NCBI GenBank assembly: GCA_947574055.1
Contig: CANPIC010000001.1
Span: 124,001 to 188,000, forward strand
DNA length: 64,000 nucleotides
From: an uncultured bacterium
GTDB lineage: Bacteria; Bacillota; Clostridia; Lachnospirales; Lachnospiraceae
Direction: 5' to 3'
In this document: positions 54,407 through 63,336 of the stretch, piece by piece
How the letters are laid out: every line of letters begins with the position of its first letter
Numbering within the stretch: the stretch's first letter is position 1
Program-made: the position numbers and the translations under genes
The notes under the pieces: model-generated
The model's database searches: none
The model's input: only the letters and a program-made list of their open reading frames with translations
What the model was told of the DNA's origin: nothing

Positions 54407-56566
54407 ATGATTTTATTATTGTGCATAATCAGCCTGTTTCTGTGGGCTTTTATCATTCAGAAAGCAAGGCCGGGAATCGGTCTGATCAGACTGTGTGTGT
54501 TTGGCTTATGTGGCTTTTTCTTTTTGTATACGGTTGTCAGTGCCGGCTTTTTCTGGGCGGATTGTTTCACATTTGGCGGTGTACTGGCCTGCTGTATTGT
54601 GTTGCAGGTGTTGCTGGCGGGCTGGATGACGTGTGTGCACCTGCCTGGAACTGCGGGGGAGCAGGGGCGCTTTTGGCAGAGCCTGAAAATGGACGTGACG
54701 TTTGACGGCAGGCAGTGTGTGATTCCATTGGTGATAGCGCTTCTGGCGCTGCCCTTTACCTGGAATAAATTTGAGCTGTACAGTATGGGACAGGATCAGG
54801 GCACCTATCAGGTGAAGGCGCTCGCGCTGATGAATGGGGAAACGCACAACTATATGGAAATGAAAGAGTTTACCAGGCTGGAAACCCCTGAGGAACGTCA
54901 GAAGTATCTGGACTTTATCTATGGACAGAATAACCTTTATCTGCCCCGCGTGATTGAGGAAACGGAAACGGATGCTGCTGCTTTTGAGAAGATCGTAGGT
55001 ACAATCCATGGATTGCCCACGTATTCGGCATTGTTGGCGCTGTGGGGTATGTTGTTTGGATATCCGCAGATGATCGGGGTGCAGACGGTGTTGTATCTGT
55101 GCAGCCTGTTTCTCATCTGGTTTGTGTGTGAAAACATGCGGCTGCATCTGGCTTCCTGCACCTTTGTCACACTGATGACTGCCGCCAGTCCTATTGTGTT
55201 GTGGCTTTCCAAGTCGTCCTTGACAGAGATAGGGATCATGCTGCTTGTCTGTTGGTTCTTATATGCCCTGACAGCGGAAAAAAGTCATTGGACCTGTATG
55301 ATTCCCATTGTTGTTTTTGCTTTTTATCACATCAGTCTCTATGCCTTTATGCCGATTTTTGTCCTTGTGCTGGCGGTGATGTATATCGCACGCCAGGACA
55401 GGGGATATCTATACGCTATTATGGGAAGCGTGGCAGGGTATGGCGTGGGAGCGATCTGGGCATTTATGATTGCGCCATATTATTCCTATGGCAATTACAG
55501 TGAACTTGGCAGGATTACCGGTGGTCTGCTGGGAGAGAAGACATTGATTCCGCTGATTACCACTGTTTGTCTGTTCCTGGTAGTATTGTGTTTTGTTTTG
55601 CAGTATAGCGGCGCGGTCGAAGCGCGTGTGTTTGCGATCTTTGGGTCCGGCGGAAATGAGGCGCACAAAATATGTGCCGGTACCGGTGCGGCCAAAGAGA
55701 ACGGGATAAAGAAGGTTGTCTGCCTGCTGATCCGCATACTACTTCTGCTGTCGCTGCTTTTTTTTGTATATAAAGGGGTTGTGCAGGGAGAGACAACAAC
55801 GTCCTGTGAATATCTGCAGATCAGCACATATATTTATATGTCGGGTATGCTGATGATTCCGGTCATTTACATCGCGATGTTTCTAAAACCTGGTGCTTTT
55901 TTGAAAGATGAACTGCGTACTTCTCTGACGTTGTTGTTTTTGTATTGTGTGGTTATGTATTCCATGGTGATGCGGGTACGCATTTTGTATTATTATTATT
56001 TTGCCAGATATGCGGCGCTGTTTCTTCCTGTCATTTTTCTGGTAGGTGTTCAAATTCTGGAAGAGATGAACAAAAGAGTGGCAGTTTTGCTGGCGGTGTG
56101 CATGTTTCTCACGTTTGTACCGTATGATCAGGGACTGCTATACCAGAAGGACCATAGTCGCTGTGAATGGGTGTTTTTGGAGGATGTATGTGAATATATC
56201 GGCCCGGAGGATGCCTTCATTGTAGGACCGGATGAACAGCAGATTGTTTTCATCTTTCCGGTGAAGCTGCTGACCGGATGTGATGTTTACTATGCGGATG
56301 AAGGATTGGATAAGCAGTTGAAACAGCTTGCACAGGTATACGAACATGTGTATTATATGGATTATGATACGGCATTTGAGGATAACTGGGGCAGCAGCGC
56401 TGTGCTGGCGCAGGTGGATGTAACCAAAATTTATACCAACTGGAATCATCTGAGTTATCTGGATTATTTTAATATTTCCAATCCATTGACGCCGATTCCG
56501 CTGGATTATGTGGAGTACAGACTGAAACTGTCCCTTTATGAGGTGAAAAGAGAGGTGGAAAGATGA
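54407..56566 (+). CDS. GT-C-like polytopic glycosyltransferase
   Basis: A 719-residue protein with about 13 membrane segments. After the third lies YSMGQDQGTYQVKALALMNG, an acidic loop of the kind used by PMT-like GT-C enzymes to bind the lipid-phosphate sugar. A ~120-residue extracytoplasmic domain ends the protein. GGGAGG precedes the ATG. Its stop overlaps the start of a DPM1-like GT2 gene by 4 bases, an arrangement in which the GT2 enzyme makes the lipid-linked donor that the GT-C enzyme uses. Confidence 0.7.
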   Translation: MILLLCIISLFLWAFIIQKARPGIGLIRLCVFGLCGFFFLYTVVSAGFFWADCFTFGGVLACCIVLQVLLAGWMTCVHLPGTAGEQGRFWQSLKMDVTFDGRQCVIPLVIALLALPFTWNKFELYSMGQDQGTYQVKALALMNGETHNYMEMKEFTRLETPEERQKYLDFIYGQNNLYLPRVIEETETDAAAFEKIVGTIHGLPTYSALLALWGMLFGYPQMIGVQTVLYLCSLFLIWFVCENMRLHLASCTFVTLMTAASPIVLWLSKSSLTEIGIMLLVCWFLYALTAEKSHWTCMIPIVVFAFYHISLYAFMPIFVLVLAVMYIARQDRGYLYAIMGSVAGYGVGAIWAFMIAPYYSYGNYSELGRITGGLLGEKTLIPLITTVCLFLVVLCFVLQYSGAVEARVFAIFGSGGNEAHKICAGTGAAKENGIKKVVCLLIRILLLLSLLFFVYKGVVQGETTTSCEYLQISTYIYMSGMLMIPVIYIAMFLKPGAFLKDELRTSLTLLFLYCVVMYSMVMRVRILYYYYFARYAALFLPVIFLVGVQILEEMNKRVAVLLAVCMFLTFVPYDQGLLYQKDHSRCEWVFLEDVCEYIGPEDAFIVGPDEQQIVFIFPVKLLTGCDVYYADEGLDKQLKQLAQVYEHVYYMDYDTAFEDNWGSSAVLAQVDVTKIYTNWNHLSYLDYFNISNPLTPIPLDYVEYRLKLSLYEVKREVER

Positions 56567-57510
56567 AGCTGATCATACAAATTCCCTGTCTGAATGAGGC
56601 CCAGACACTGGAAATTGCCCTGAACGATTTGCCCAGACAGATAGAAGGCATTGACGAAATTGAGTATCTGATCATTAATGATGGCAGCAGTGACAATACT
56701 GTGGAAGTGGCGAAGAACTGGGGGGTTCATTATGTCGTCAGTTTTCCCAGGAACAGGGGGCTTGCCCGGGGATTTATGGCGGGACTGGATGCCTGTCTGA
56801 AAAATGGGGCAGATATTATTGTCAATACGGATGCGGATAATCAGTACTGCGGAGAAGATATTGTCAGACTGGTGGAACCGATTCTCAAAGGGGAAGCAGA
56901 AGTTGTAATCGGAGAACGCCCCATTGATGAAACGGCCCATTTTTCCCCGTTAAAAAAGAAATTGCAACATCTGGGAAGCTATGTGGTGAGAAAGGCTTCT
57001 GCTACGGATATTCCGGATGCACCCAGTGGGTTTCGGGCGTTCAGCAGAGATGCGGCCATGCGGATGAATGTGATCAATGAATATACGTACACGCTGGAGA
57101 CGATTGTGCAGGCCGGACGCAATCGCATGGCCATTACTTCCGTACCAATCCGTACCAATCCGGAACTGCGTTCTTCCAGACTGTTTCACAGTATGTTCGG
57201 ATATGTGAAAAGGTCGATGATGACGATACTGCGGGCTTTTATGATGTACAGGCCGTTGTATTTTTTTACGTTGGTGGCGCTGGTTCCGTCGTTGATCGGC
57301 CTGGGTATTGGTATCCGGTTTTTATATTTTTTCTTCACGGCGGGTGGTGCGGGTCATATCCAGTCGCTGATTCTGGCATGTATGCTGATTATGATCGGAT
57401 TTATGACTTTTGTAATCGGGTTGCAGGCGGATGTGATATCTTCCAACAGAAAACTGCTGGAAGATATCCAGTATCATGTGCGCAGGCTGGAGTATGATGC
57501 GAAACAGTGA
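56563..57510 (+). CDS. DPM1/GtrB-like family 2 glycosyltransferase
   Basis: A 315-residue GT2 enzyme. The GT-A domain begins LIIQIPCLNEAQTLEIAL, has IINDGSSDNTVEVA and the metal motif NTDADNQY, and two C-terminal membrane helices follow (~232-300). It is of the polyprenyl-phosphate sugar synthase type. Translationally coupled to the GT-C gene upstream, it probably supplies that enzyme's donor. Its last 37 bases overlap the end of the convergent gene. Confidence 0.87.
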   Translation: MKLIIQIPCLNEAQTLEIALNDLPRQIEGIDEIEYLIINDGSSDNTVEVAKNWGVHYVVSFPRNRGLARGFMAGLDACLKNGADIIVNTDADNQYCGEDIVRLVEPILKGEAEVVIGERPIDETAHFSPLKKKLQHLGSYVVRKASATDIPDAPSGFRAFSRDAAMRMNVINEYTYTLETIVQAGRNRMAITSVPIRTNPELRSSRLFHSMFGYVKRSMMTILRAFMMYRPLYFFTLVALVPSLIGLGIGIRFLYFFFTAGGAGHIQSLILACMLIMIGFMTFVIGLQADVISSNRKLLEDIQYHVRRLEYDAKQ

Positions 57511-58460
57511 AGAATACAGTCTGCGAGTGCCTGGCTGTCGCCCATGGGCACATAAAACACGGGTACTTTCCAGGCAGTATCCCGTTCCCGGGATGCAGGA
57601 TTGTCACCCAGGATCATAGGCTTTTCCATGGCCTCATAGATATAGGCTTTTCCGGGAATGGTGCGCCGGGCTTTGGGGATGGTGCCGTGGAAATGCCCGG
57701 CCAGACAAAGATCGGCCCCGGCAATTTCTTCGGCCAGTGCCTCCTGCGACAACCAGGAAAAGTAGCGGATATGGCTGTCTGCCGGCTTTTTCCATTTTGC
57801 GGGAATGGGGCCGATGATGGTGAAGTAAATTTCCCCTTTGTCCTGTAAAAGCCGGATGGCATCCAGGATGACAGGCAGGCCCTGCAAGGGCAGGACAGAG
57901 CCAAAGTAAAGCACGTGAAAACCCTGAGAAGGACGTGTGGGACGGGGATAATAGATGGTAGTATCGGCTTTCAGATATAGTGTTTCCTGCATTCCTTTTG
58001 GGGAAAACTCGCTGGCAAAGTAGTGTCCATGGGCTTTTGTATCACTGATGATGAGTCCGGCGCGTCTTATGGTATAGCGGTCCAGCAGATAGAGGAGCCG
58101 GCCGGTAAGGCTTTGAGGAGAAAATTTTTGTCTGTCATATACGAGAGTATCATAAAAAGAGATAAAAAAATCTTCTATTAAAAAAGCACGTCGGAACTTG
58201 CAGGAAAAGAAGGGCACGATAAGCTGTGGGGCAAAGCCGATAAAGACCACGGAATATTGTTTCATGGAAGTCAACAGCAGTTTTGTCCAGACGGACAAAA
58301 GACGCCGGGGATAGGAAGCGCTGCTGCTTCCTATGATGTGTACTGTAGCGGCATGCTCTTTCAACAGTTCGATTTCCTGGGTATTGCGTAAATAATCGAG
58401 ATTTTTGGTTGTAATAAAAAGTACGGATTGTCCTTTGATTTTTTTTATCAATGTTGTCAT
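57474..58460 (-). CDS. GT-B glycosyltransferase
   Basis: A 328-residue protein with a GT4-like two-domain layout. The N-terminal part covers LFITTKNLDYLRNTQEIELL and the interdomain region HVLYFGSVLPLQGLPVILDA. The C-terminal sugar-nucleotide domain has ADLCLAGHFHG and RTIPGKAYIYEAMEKPMILG with the acidic EX-type pattern. No membrane segments. It is divergently arranged to a Wzx-like flippase gene, sharing an intergenic region with a palindrome. Confidence 0.75.
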   Translation of the reverse strand: MTTLIKKIKGQSVLFITTKNLDYLRNTQEIELLKEHAATVHIIGSSSASYPRRLLSVWTKLLLTSMKQYSVVFIGFAPQLIVPFFSCKFRRAFLIEDFFISFYDTLVYDRQKFSPQSLTGRLLYLLDRYTIRRAGLIISDTKAHGHYFASEFSPKGMQETLYLKADTTIYYPRPTRPSQGFHVLYFGSVLPLQGLPVILDAIRLLQDKGEIYFTIIGPIPAKWKKPADSHIRYFSWLSQEALAEEIAGADLCLAGHFHGTIPKARRTIPGKAYIYEAMEKPMILGDNPASRERDTAWKVPVFYVPMGDSQALADCILHCFASYSSLRT

Positions 58461-58513
58461 AACAGCCTCCGTGAAATAGAAATTGACAGGTAAATATGGT
58501 ATGGGCTCTGTCC

Positions 58514-58529
58514 CATGTACCTGTACATG
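58514..58529. promoter_or_regulatory. Palindrome in divergent intergenic region
   Basis: CATGTAC and GTACATG flank a 2-base centre, making a 16-bp near-perfect palindrome; a second small dyad (TGGG...CCCA, 58502-58515) abuts it. It sits between two divergent genes and may be an operator. No regulator is identified. Confidence 0.35.
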
Positions 58530-58623
58530 ATAACTGACGCTATTTAACAGTATACCATGGAAGACAGTGCGGGTACAGTGTTATGGAACCATATCGAATA
58601 TTCTGACGAAAAGGCGGAAAATT

Positions 58624-60042
58624 ATGTATACAGGCATTATACTTCATGTGATGAATAAGCTCGCTTTTGTCATCGGCAGTTATACGATGCATTTTTTTCT
58701 GGGAAGATATCTCCCGGAGGCGCAATATGGCATAATCGGTACGATCATTACGATCATCAACTTTGAATACATCTTTTTTACCGACGGGGTGCGACAGGGG
58801 ATGTCCAGATCCATAGCGGCAGGCCGCTATGATGAAAGACATCTGATCCGGCTGGGGATACAGGTCCAGGTTATCATGATTGTTCTTTTCTTTTTTGGTA
58901 CCTGGGCTGGTGCCTCTTCCATAGCGGCGTTTTTGGGGGATGAGACTCTGATTCCTTATATCAGGGGAGTGGCCTGCCTTTTGCCTTTTACCGGAATTTA
59001 TTCTCTTATGCTGGGGATCTTAAATGGGCATAAAGCGTTTGTGGCAGAAGCGGGAATTGGGAGTATCTATCCGGTTTTAAAGTTGTCTGTGATACCGGCA
59101 GTTCTGTTTCTGTACGAAGATGCAGTAATCGGTGTGGAAATGGGCTTTTTGTTTGCAGGAGTTGTGACGATGGTGCTTTCTGCTCTGCAGGTGGTACGCA
59201 GTCGAAAAGCGTTTCGTCAGACAAGCGAGCGTATGTCGGCTAGGGAGTACACAAAGATCACGCTGAGTTATATGCTTCTTTTTTGTGTCACGACAGTGAT
59301 GATGAATCTGGATACCCTGATTCTGAAAAGTGTGACGGGCAGTGATGAGGCAGTGGGATATTACACAGGGGTTGCTACCTTTGCCAAAGTACCTTATTTT
59401 CTTCTGACAGCGTTTTATACGGTGGCGTTGCCGGTCGTGACCAGAAATTATGTGACGGGGGAACTGGAGAAAGCGCAAAAAGCAGTGAGCGATCTGATGA
59501 CGATTATCATCAGTCTGGTGCTGCCGGTTGCAGTGGTGATTTCTGCAGCATCCGGACATATTCTTGCGGCTTTTTACAAACCGTCTTATGTGGCCGGTCA
59601 AAATGCCCTTTCTTTTCTCGCTTTTGCCATTGCCTTCCTGGGAATGACACTTGTGTTTACGATGGTCATTTCAGCAGCGGATCAGAAAAAATGGATTGCA
59701 CTGCTGTCAGTGGGTATGTTTGTAACAGAACTTATTTTATGTCCGGTTTTCACCGGTTATTTTTCTCTTACAGGAACCGCGGCGGCTACATTTCTGACTG
59801 CGGGAGCGGGGATGCTGGTATCGGCAGCAGGTGTGAAACGGATTTTCGGAATGTTCTGGCAAAAAAAACATACGCTGCTTTTATTGTGGAATCTGGCAGC
59901 GTATGTGGGGTACTTTTTTATCTTCCGTTGTCTTTCCGACTGCAGTTTCTTCTTTTTGGCCGGTCTTTGTGCTGTCTGCTATGTGGCATTAGCCGGGACT
60001 GCGGTGTTCCGGCTGGGACTGCTGAAACAATACAGGCAATGA
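58624..60042 (+). CDS. Wzx/MOP-type oligosaccharide flippase (second copy)
   Basis: This ~472-residue protein has 12-14 membrane segments of the polysaccharide-transport MOP family: FVIGSYTMHFFLGRYLPEAQ, YGIIGTIITIINFEYIF and later MMNLDTLILKSVTGSDEAVG, in which a charged residue lies in the pore region. It should flip a lipid-linked oligosaccharide. The ATG at 58624 is taken as the start; a GTG at 58567 would add 19 non-conserved residues. It is the third flippase-type gene in the window (with 21695 and 39731). Confidence 0.82.
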   Translation: MYTGIILHVMNKLAFVIGSYTMHFFLGRYLPEAQYGIIGTIITIINFEYIFFTDGVRQGMSRSIAAGRYDERHLIRLGIQVQVIMIVLFFFGTWAGASSIAAFLGDETLIPYIRGVACLLPFTGIYSLMLGILNGHKAFVAEAGIGSIYPVLKLSVIPAVLFLYEDAVIGVEMGFLFAGVVTMVLSALQVVRSRKAFRQTSERMSAREYTKITLSYMLLFCVTTVMMNLDTLILKSVTGSDEAVGYYTGVATFAKVPYFLLTAFYTVALPVVTRNYVTGELEKAQKAVSDLMTIIISLVLPVAVVISAASGHILAAFYKPSYVAGQNALSFLAFAIAFLGMTLVFTMVISAADQKKWIALLSVGMFVTELILCPVFTGYFSLTGTAAATFLTAGAGMLVSAAGVKRIFGMFWQKKHTLLLLWNLAAYVGYFFIFRCLSDCSFFFLAGLCAVCYVALAGTAVFRLGLLKQYRQ

Positions 60043-60097
60043 CCATGCGGAAGGGTTTCAATTTTTGTATGGCAGAAGCGCTTGTGACAGGACCGTT

Positions 60098-61522
60098 TTA
60101 CTGACTGATAAAGGAAGCAATTCTTTCGGCGATGGCATTTCGGCCTTTTGTATTGAGGCTTTGTTTATCGTCTTCCAGACAGGATTCATAATTATCTTCG
60201 GTGATGGTGCCAAAGTAGTTGTCAATAAAGGAGACGCGGGAGATAACCGCGATGTTTTTATAGGCTATCATATAATCTGCCAGAGTACCCTGCCCATTGT
60301 TATAGATACTGCCTGGCTGCAGTTGCCCGTCTTCATCTTCCACGCAGGCAAAATAAGGCGACGATACGATGATCTGTATATGCGGATAGGTCTGCTGAAG
60401 TAACCGCACAGACTGGAGCAGACAACCGCAGCAGGTTGCCGCCATTGTCTCATCATACGGACCTGCCAGCAGGCGGCCATCCTTATAATCACTGTAATCA
60501 TACATGATCGTAATCACATCAACGGTGTCCATATCCAGATTTTTCAGCATCTCTACCATATCTCCGACGCCGCTGTCCCCATCCCAGGAGCGGGCGTTGT
60601 CTTCCAGAAGAGTGAAATCGCCCAGGGTGATACACTGGGTGATCCAGTACAGACTGAATACATCTGTCTGGTAGGATTCCTCATACACGGCATTTTTTAC
60701 GGAGAGATAGGTATGATTGAGGCTGGCGTCATAAACTTTTCCACCGGTCAGTGATTCCAGACGTCTGCCAATTCCATCTTCCTCTTCTCTTGTCTCGGCC
60801 AGAACGCCATTTCCAAGCAAAAGAATGGTGGTCACACCGTCGTCTGTTTTGGATCCGCCTGCCTGTGGATCGGGCGGGACACGAAAATCTTCCGGCTCCG
60901 TATCAAATTCCGTGGTGATCTGATCCGGATCATAGTCGGAAGCCTTTCCTTTGTTCCATATGGCCAGGCGCACAGCGCCCACAATACCGATCAGGAAAGC
61001 CAGGACTATGATACCAATGTGGATATGAGAGATACGCAGACGCCGGGAAGCGGGTCTCTTTTTGCGTAAGGCGCCCGCCGTCGTCCTGGGTTTCCCGGCT
61101 CCGTTTCTGCCGGCGGCGGTTTTCCGCGTGCCGGATCTGGTGTTTGCGGCGCCGGAAGATGATTGGCGGGACCTGGGATTGGTATTGCCGGGCGGCGTTC
61201 TTCGCACTGCAGCACTGGCATTGCCGGATGCCCCGCGTGTGCCGGCGCCTGATTTGCCCTTTGGTCGTCTGCGCGGGTCTGTACGATTCCGATCTGCCGG
61301 TACGTTACGCATGTCAGAGCCGCTCTGATCCGCCGGGCGCCGGCGCCCGCCGGCCCCGTTTTTGCCGGTCGCTGCCTTGCTTCTATCTGAGGCGGCAGTC
61401 TCTGTATCCGGTATATAGGTATCGGCGCCGGATATGTCCTTAACCGGGTTTACGTCTTCTTCCTGATGCAGAGTGATTATTTTTGTATCGGCGTCAAGAA
61501 TATTGTTCTGATCTTCTTTCAT
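60098..61522 (-). CDS. SGNH-like protein with basic disordered N-terminal tail
   Basis: A ~474-residue protein. Residues ~35-185 are low-complexity and very basic (Arg, Gly, Ala, Pro, Ser), likely disordered and cytoplasmic. One membrane helix follows (IHIGIIVLAFLIGIVGAVRL), then an extracytoplasmic SGNH/GDSL-like domain. Its catalytic positions are degenerate: LLGNGVL where GDS is expected, and DDKQSLNTKG where DxxH is expected. It is thus probably not a hydrolase but may bind glycans. The ATG at 61522 has AGGAG at good spacing; an ATG at 61567 overlaps the preceding gene. Confidence 0.65.
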   Translation of the reverse strand: MKEDQNNILDADTKIITLHQEEDVNPVKDISGADTYIPDTETAASDRSKAATGKNGAGGRRRPADQSGSDMRNVPADRNRTDPRRRPKGKSGAGTRGASGNASAAVRRTPPGNTNPRSRQSSSGAANTRSGTRKTAAGRNGAGKPRTTAGALRKKRPASRRLRISHIHIGIIVLAFLIGIVGAVRLAIWNKGKASDYDPDQITTEFDTEPEDFRVPPDPQAGGSKTDDGVTTILLLGNGVLAETREEEDGIGRRLESLTGGKVYDASLNHTYLSVKNAVYEESYQTDVFSLYWITQCITLGDFTLLEDNARSWDGDSGVGDMVEMLKNLDMDTVDVITIMYDYSDYKDGRLLAGPYDETMAATCCGCLLQSVRLLQQTYPHIQIIVSSPYFACVEDEDGQLQPGSIYNNGQGTLADYMIAYKNIAVISRVSFIDNYFGTITEDNYESCLEDDKQSLNTKGRNAIAERIASFISQ

Positions 61523-61559
61523 AGAAATCTCCTGTGAGGGTGGGAAATCAAATGGCTGG

Positions 61560-63125
61560 TCATTCATTTAACTTTACAACGGTTACATCATTGATGACCT
61601 GGATGGAACCTTTGTGAGGAAAACGGGGCATCTCCTGAAACTGGGGAGTGGCCCGCAGTGCTTCTTCTTCCTCAGGAGTGACAATGGTAATATCTTCTCC
61701 CAGGCAGTTCTGGAAGAAGGGCAGATAGGCGCGGCTGGTGCCGCCAAATACCCGGGGCCCTTTCATCCCGGTCATGGGGTCTAACAGTGCTTCGGTGGCA
61801 TCCATTTTATAAGTCTTGCTGTAGTTGCCGATAAAGGCAATGGGCCTGTCCTTGTCATAGTCGTCCGATTGTTCTATTCTGTCCATTATTTTGATACATA
61901 ATGCATATGTCTTTTCATAGCGAAAGTTCATATTAAAGTAGGCAATATTGGAAAGCAGGATATAATTCCATACTACCAGAAACAGCGCCGCAAAGGAAGC
62001 CCATTCCAGAAGCCTCATGGCGGCGGGGCGACAGAGCGGTACTGCTTTTTCATAAAAAATCACAACTCCGATAAACAGAAGGCACCAGGCATGCCGCATA
62101 AGCATATGGATGGTGGCTCCGGATGAGATGAGATAAAATACATTGAGGGAGGGAGGAATACAGAGAAAACAAAACAGAAGTCCTCCACTGCGCAAAAGGC
62201 TTTTGTAAACCTGATGCCGGGTATATAAGGTCAGCAGAAAAAACAGCAGCAAAAACAAAGACAAAAGGAGCGCAGCCTGCATCCAGCGGTTAAAGGCCAG
62301 AACCTGAGAGGGTCTGAAAAAAACTGCAAAATCCTCAAATACCATGCGCAGGCGATTCTTGATTTCAGACAGGCCGGGGATGGAACTGTCACTGATACCC
62401 TGATAGGAACTGAGTTCCATATGTTTGATTTTCAGGGTACAAACCATACCCACATAATAGGCCGCCATGCCAAAACCAAGCATCAGGATATAACGAAACG
62501 CCATGGTCAAAACGGCTTTGTCCGAATAGTGCCCGGGCTGTAACAGCATCAGCATGAAAAAAAGCAGCATCAAAATCAGGGCAAAGGAGAGATAAGCCTG
62601 ATAGATGCCCACACTGAGACAAAGCAGGAGAGCACCGGCCGCCCATCCCCACCTTGTTTCGGAACGTGTGACAAACCACACGGCCAGTGTTGCCAGCAGG
62701 CAGCTAAGCAGAAAGGGGTCCGCGGCAAACATATAAGAATACAAACAGGCCACTGTGGGAAAGGTAATAAACAATCCCGATAACAGGATAATACCCAGTC
62801 TGTTTTTCAGGTCAAAGATAGAGACAAGGACCATTGCGGTGATACTTCCATAGAACAGTGCCAGGACGCCGTTGACAACAGGCATACTGAAATAAGAAGA
62901 AATGCCGCCGGCGTATGTCTGCACCCAACGTCCCAGTTCCGGTTTATCAAATGTTACATATAGATAACGGATGTCATCATTATTATACATGGAATTGGTG
63001 AAAATAAATAAGTGGCAGATAAAGCCGGTCACAAACGCAGCAAGAAAAGCTGTCTTCTGTTCCCGGGTCAGTCGCTGCCGGAAGCGGTCTATATATTCCG
63101 AAGGGCTTTTAAGGGGTATCATCAT
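61560..63125 (-). CDS. GtrII-like glucosyltransferase-domain membrane protein
   Basis: A 521-residue polytopic protein with about ten membrane segments, starting FVTGFICHLFIFTNSMYNND. The loop YNNDDIRYLYVTFDKPELGRW holds the acidic pair of Gtr_II-type (serotype-converting) enzymes, which add a sugar from undecaprenyl phosphate to a surface polymer. A ~120-residue extracytoplasmic C-terminal domain follows. A consensus promoter lies upstream on the minus strand. Its stop is next to the SGNH-like gene, so the two are an operon. Confidence 0.75.
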   Translation of the reverse strand: MMIPLKSPSEYIDRFRQRLTREQKTAFLAAFVTGFICHLFIFTNSMYNNDDIRYLYVTFDKPELGRWVQTYAGGISSYFSMPVVNGVLALFYGSITAMVLVSIFDLKNRLGIILLSGLFITFPTVACLYSYMFAADPFLLSCLLATLAVWFVTRSETRWGWAAGALLLCLSVGIYQAYLSFALILMLLFFMLMLLQPGHYSDKAVLTMAFRYILMLGFGMAAYYVGMVCTLKIKHMELSSYQGISDSSIPGLSEIKNRLRMVFEDFAVFFRPSQVLAFNRWMQAALLLSLFLLLFFLLTLYTRHQVYKSLLRSGGLLFCFLCIPPSLNVFYLISSGATIHMLMRHAWCLLFIGVVIFYEKAVPLCRPAAMRLLEWASFAALFLVVWNYILLSNIAYFNMNFRYEKTYALCIKIMDRIEQSDDYDKDRPIAFIGNYSKTYKMDATEALLDPMTGMKGPRVFGGTSRAYLPFFQNCLGEDITIVTPEEEEALRATPQFQEMPRFPHKGSIQVINDVTVVKLNE

Positions 63126-63162
63126 AAAACCTCCTGTACAGGGTTTGTCATTGTATCAGCTT

Positions 63163-63191
63163 ATTATATTACAATTACCATATATTATCAA
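63163..63191 (-). promoter_or_regulatory. Strong sigma-A promoter, minus strand
   Basis: On the minus strand TTGATA (63186-63191), a 17-base spacer and TATAAT (63163-63168). It lies ~40 bases before the GtrII-like gene. Confidence 0.65.
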
Positions 63192-63258
63192 TTTAAGAAT
63201 GTTACAGTTTATGATTTGCCATACAACTGACTTGTTTTAGGGAAAACAGGGAATGTTC

Positions 63259-63287
63259 TTGTCACCCAAAACAATTTGTTATATGAT
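63259..63287 (+). promoter_or_regulatory. Sigma-A promoter, plus strand
   Basis: TTGTCA (63259-63264), a 17-base spacer and TATGAT (63282-63287). It lies ~50 bases before the start of the last, partial gene. Confidence 0.6.
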
Positions 63288-63336
63288 ATAGGCGTATGAA
63301 ATCAAACTGGTGTTTCGAGAAAGTAAAGAGTGAAAA

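Noticed and set aside
61062-61443. Plus-strand ORFs opposite the basic tail of the SGNH-like protein
   Set aside because: They arise from the GC-rich low-complexity coding sequence on the minus strand and have no independent support.
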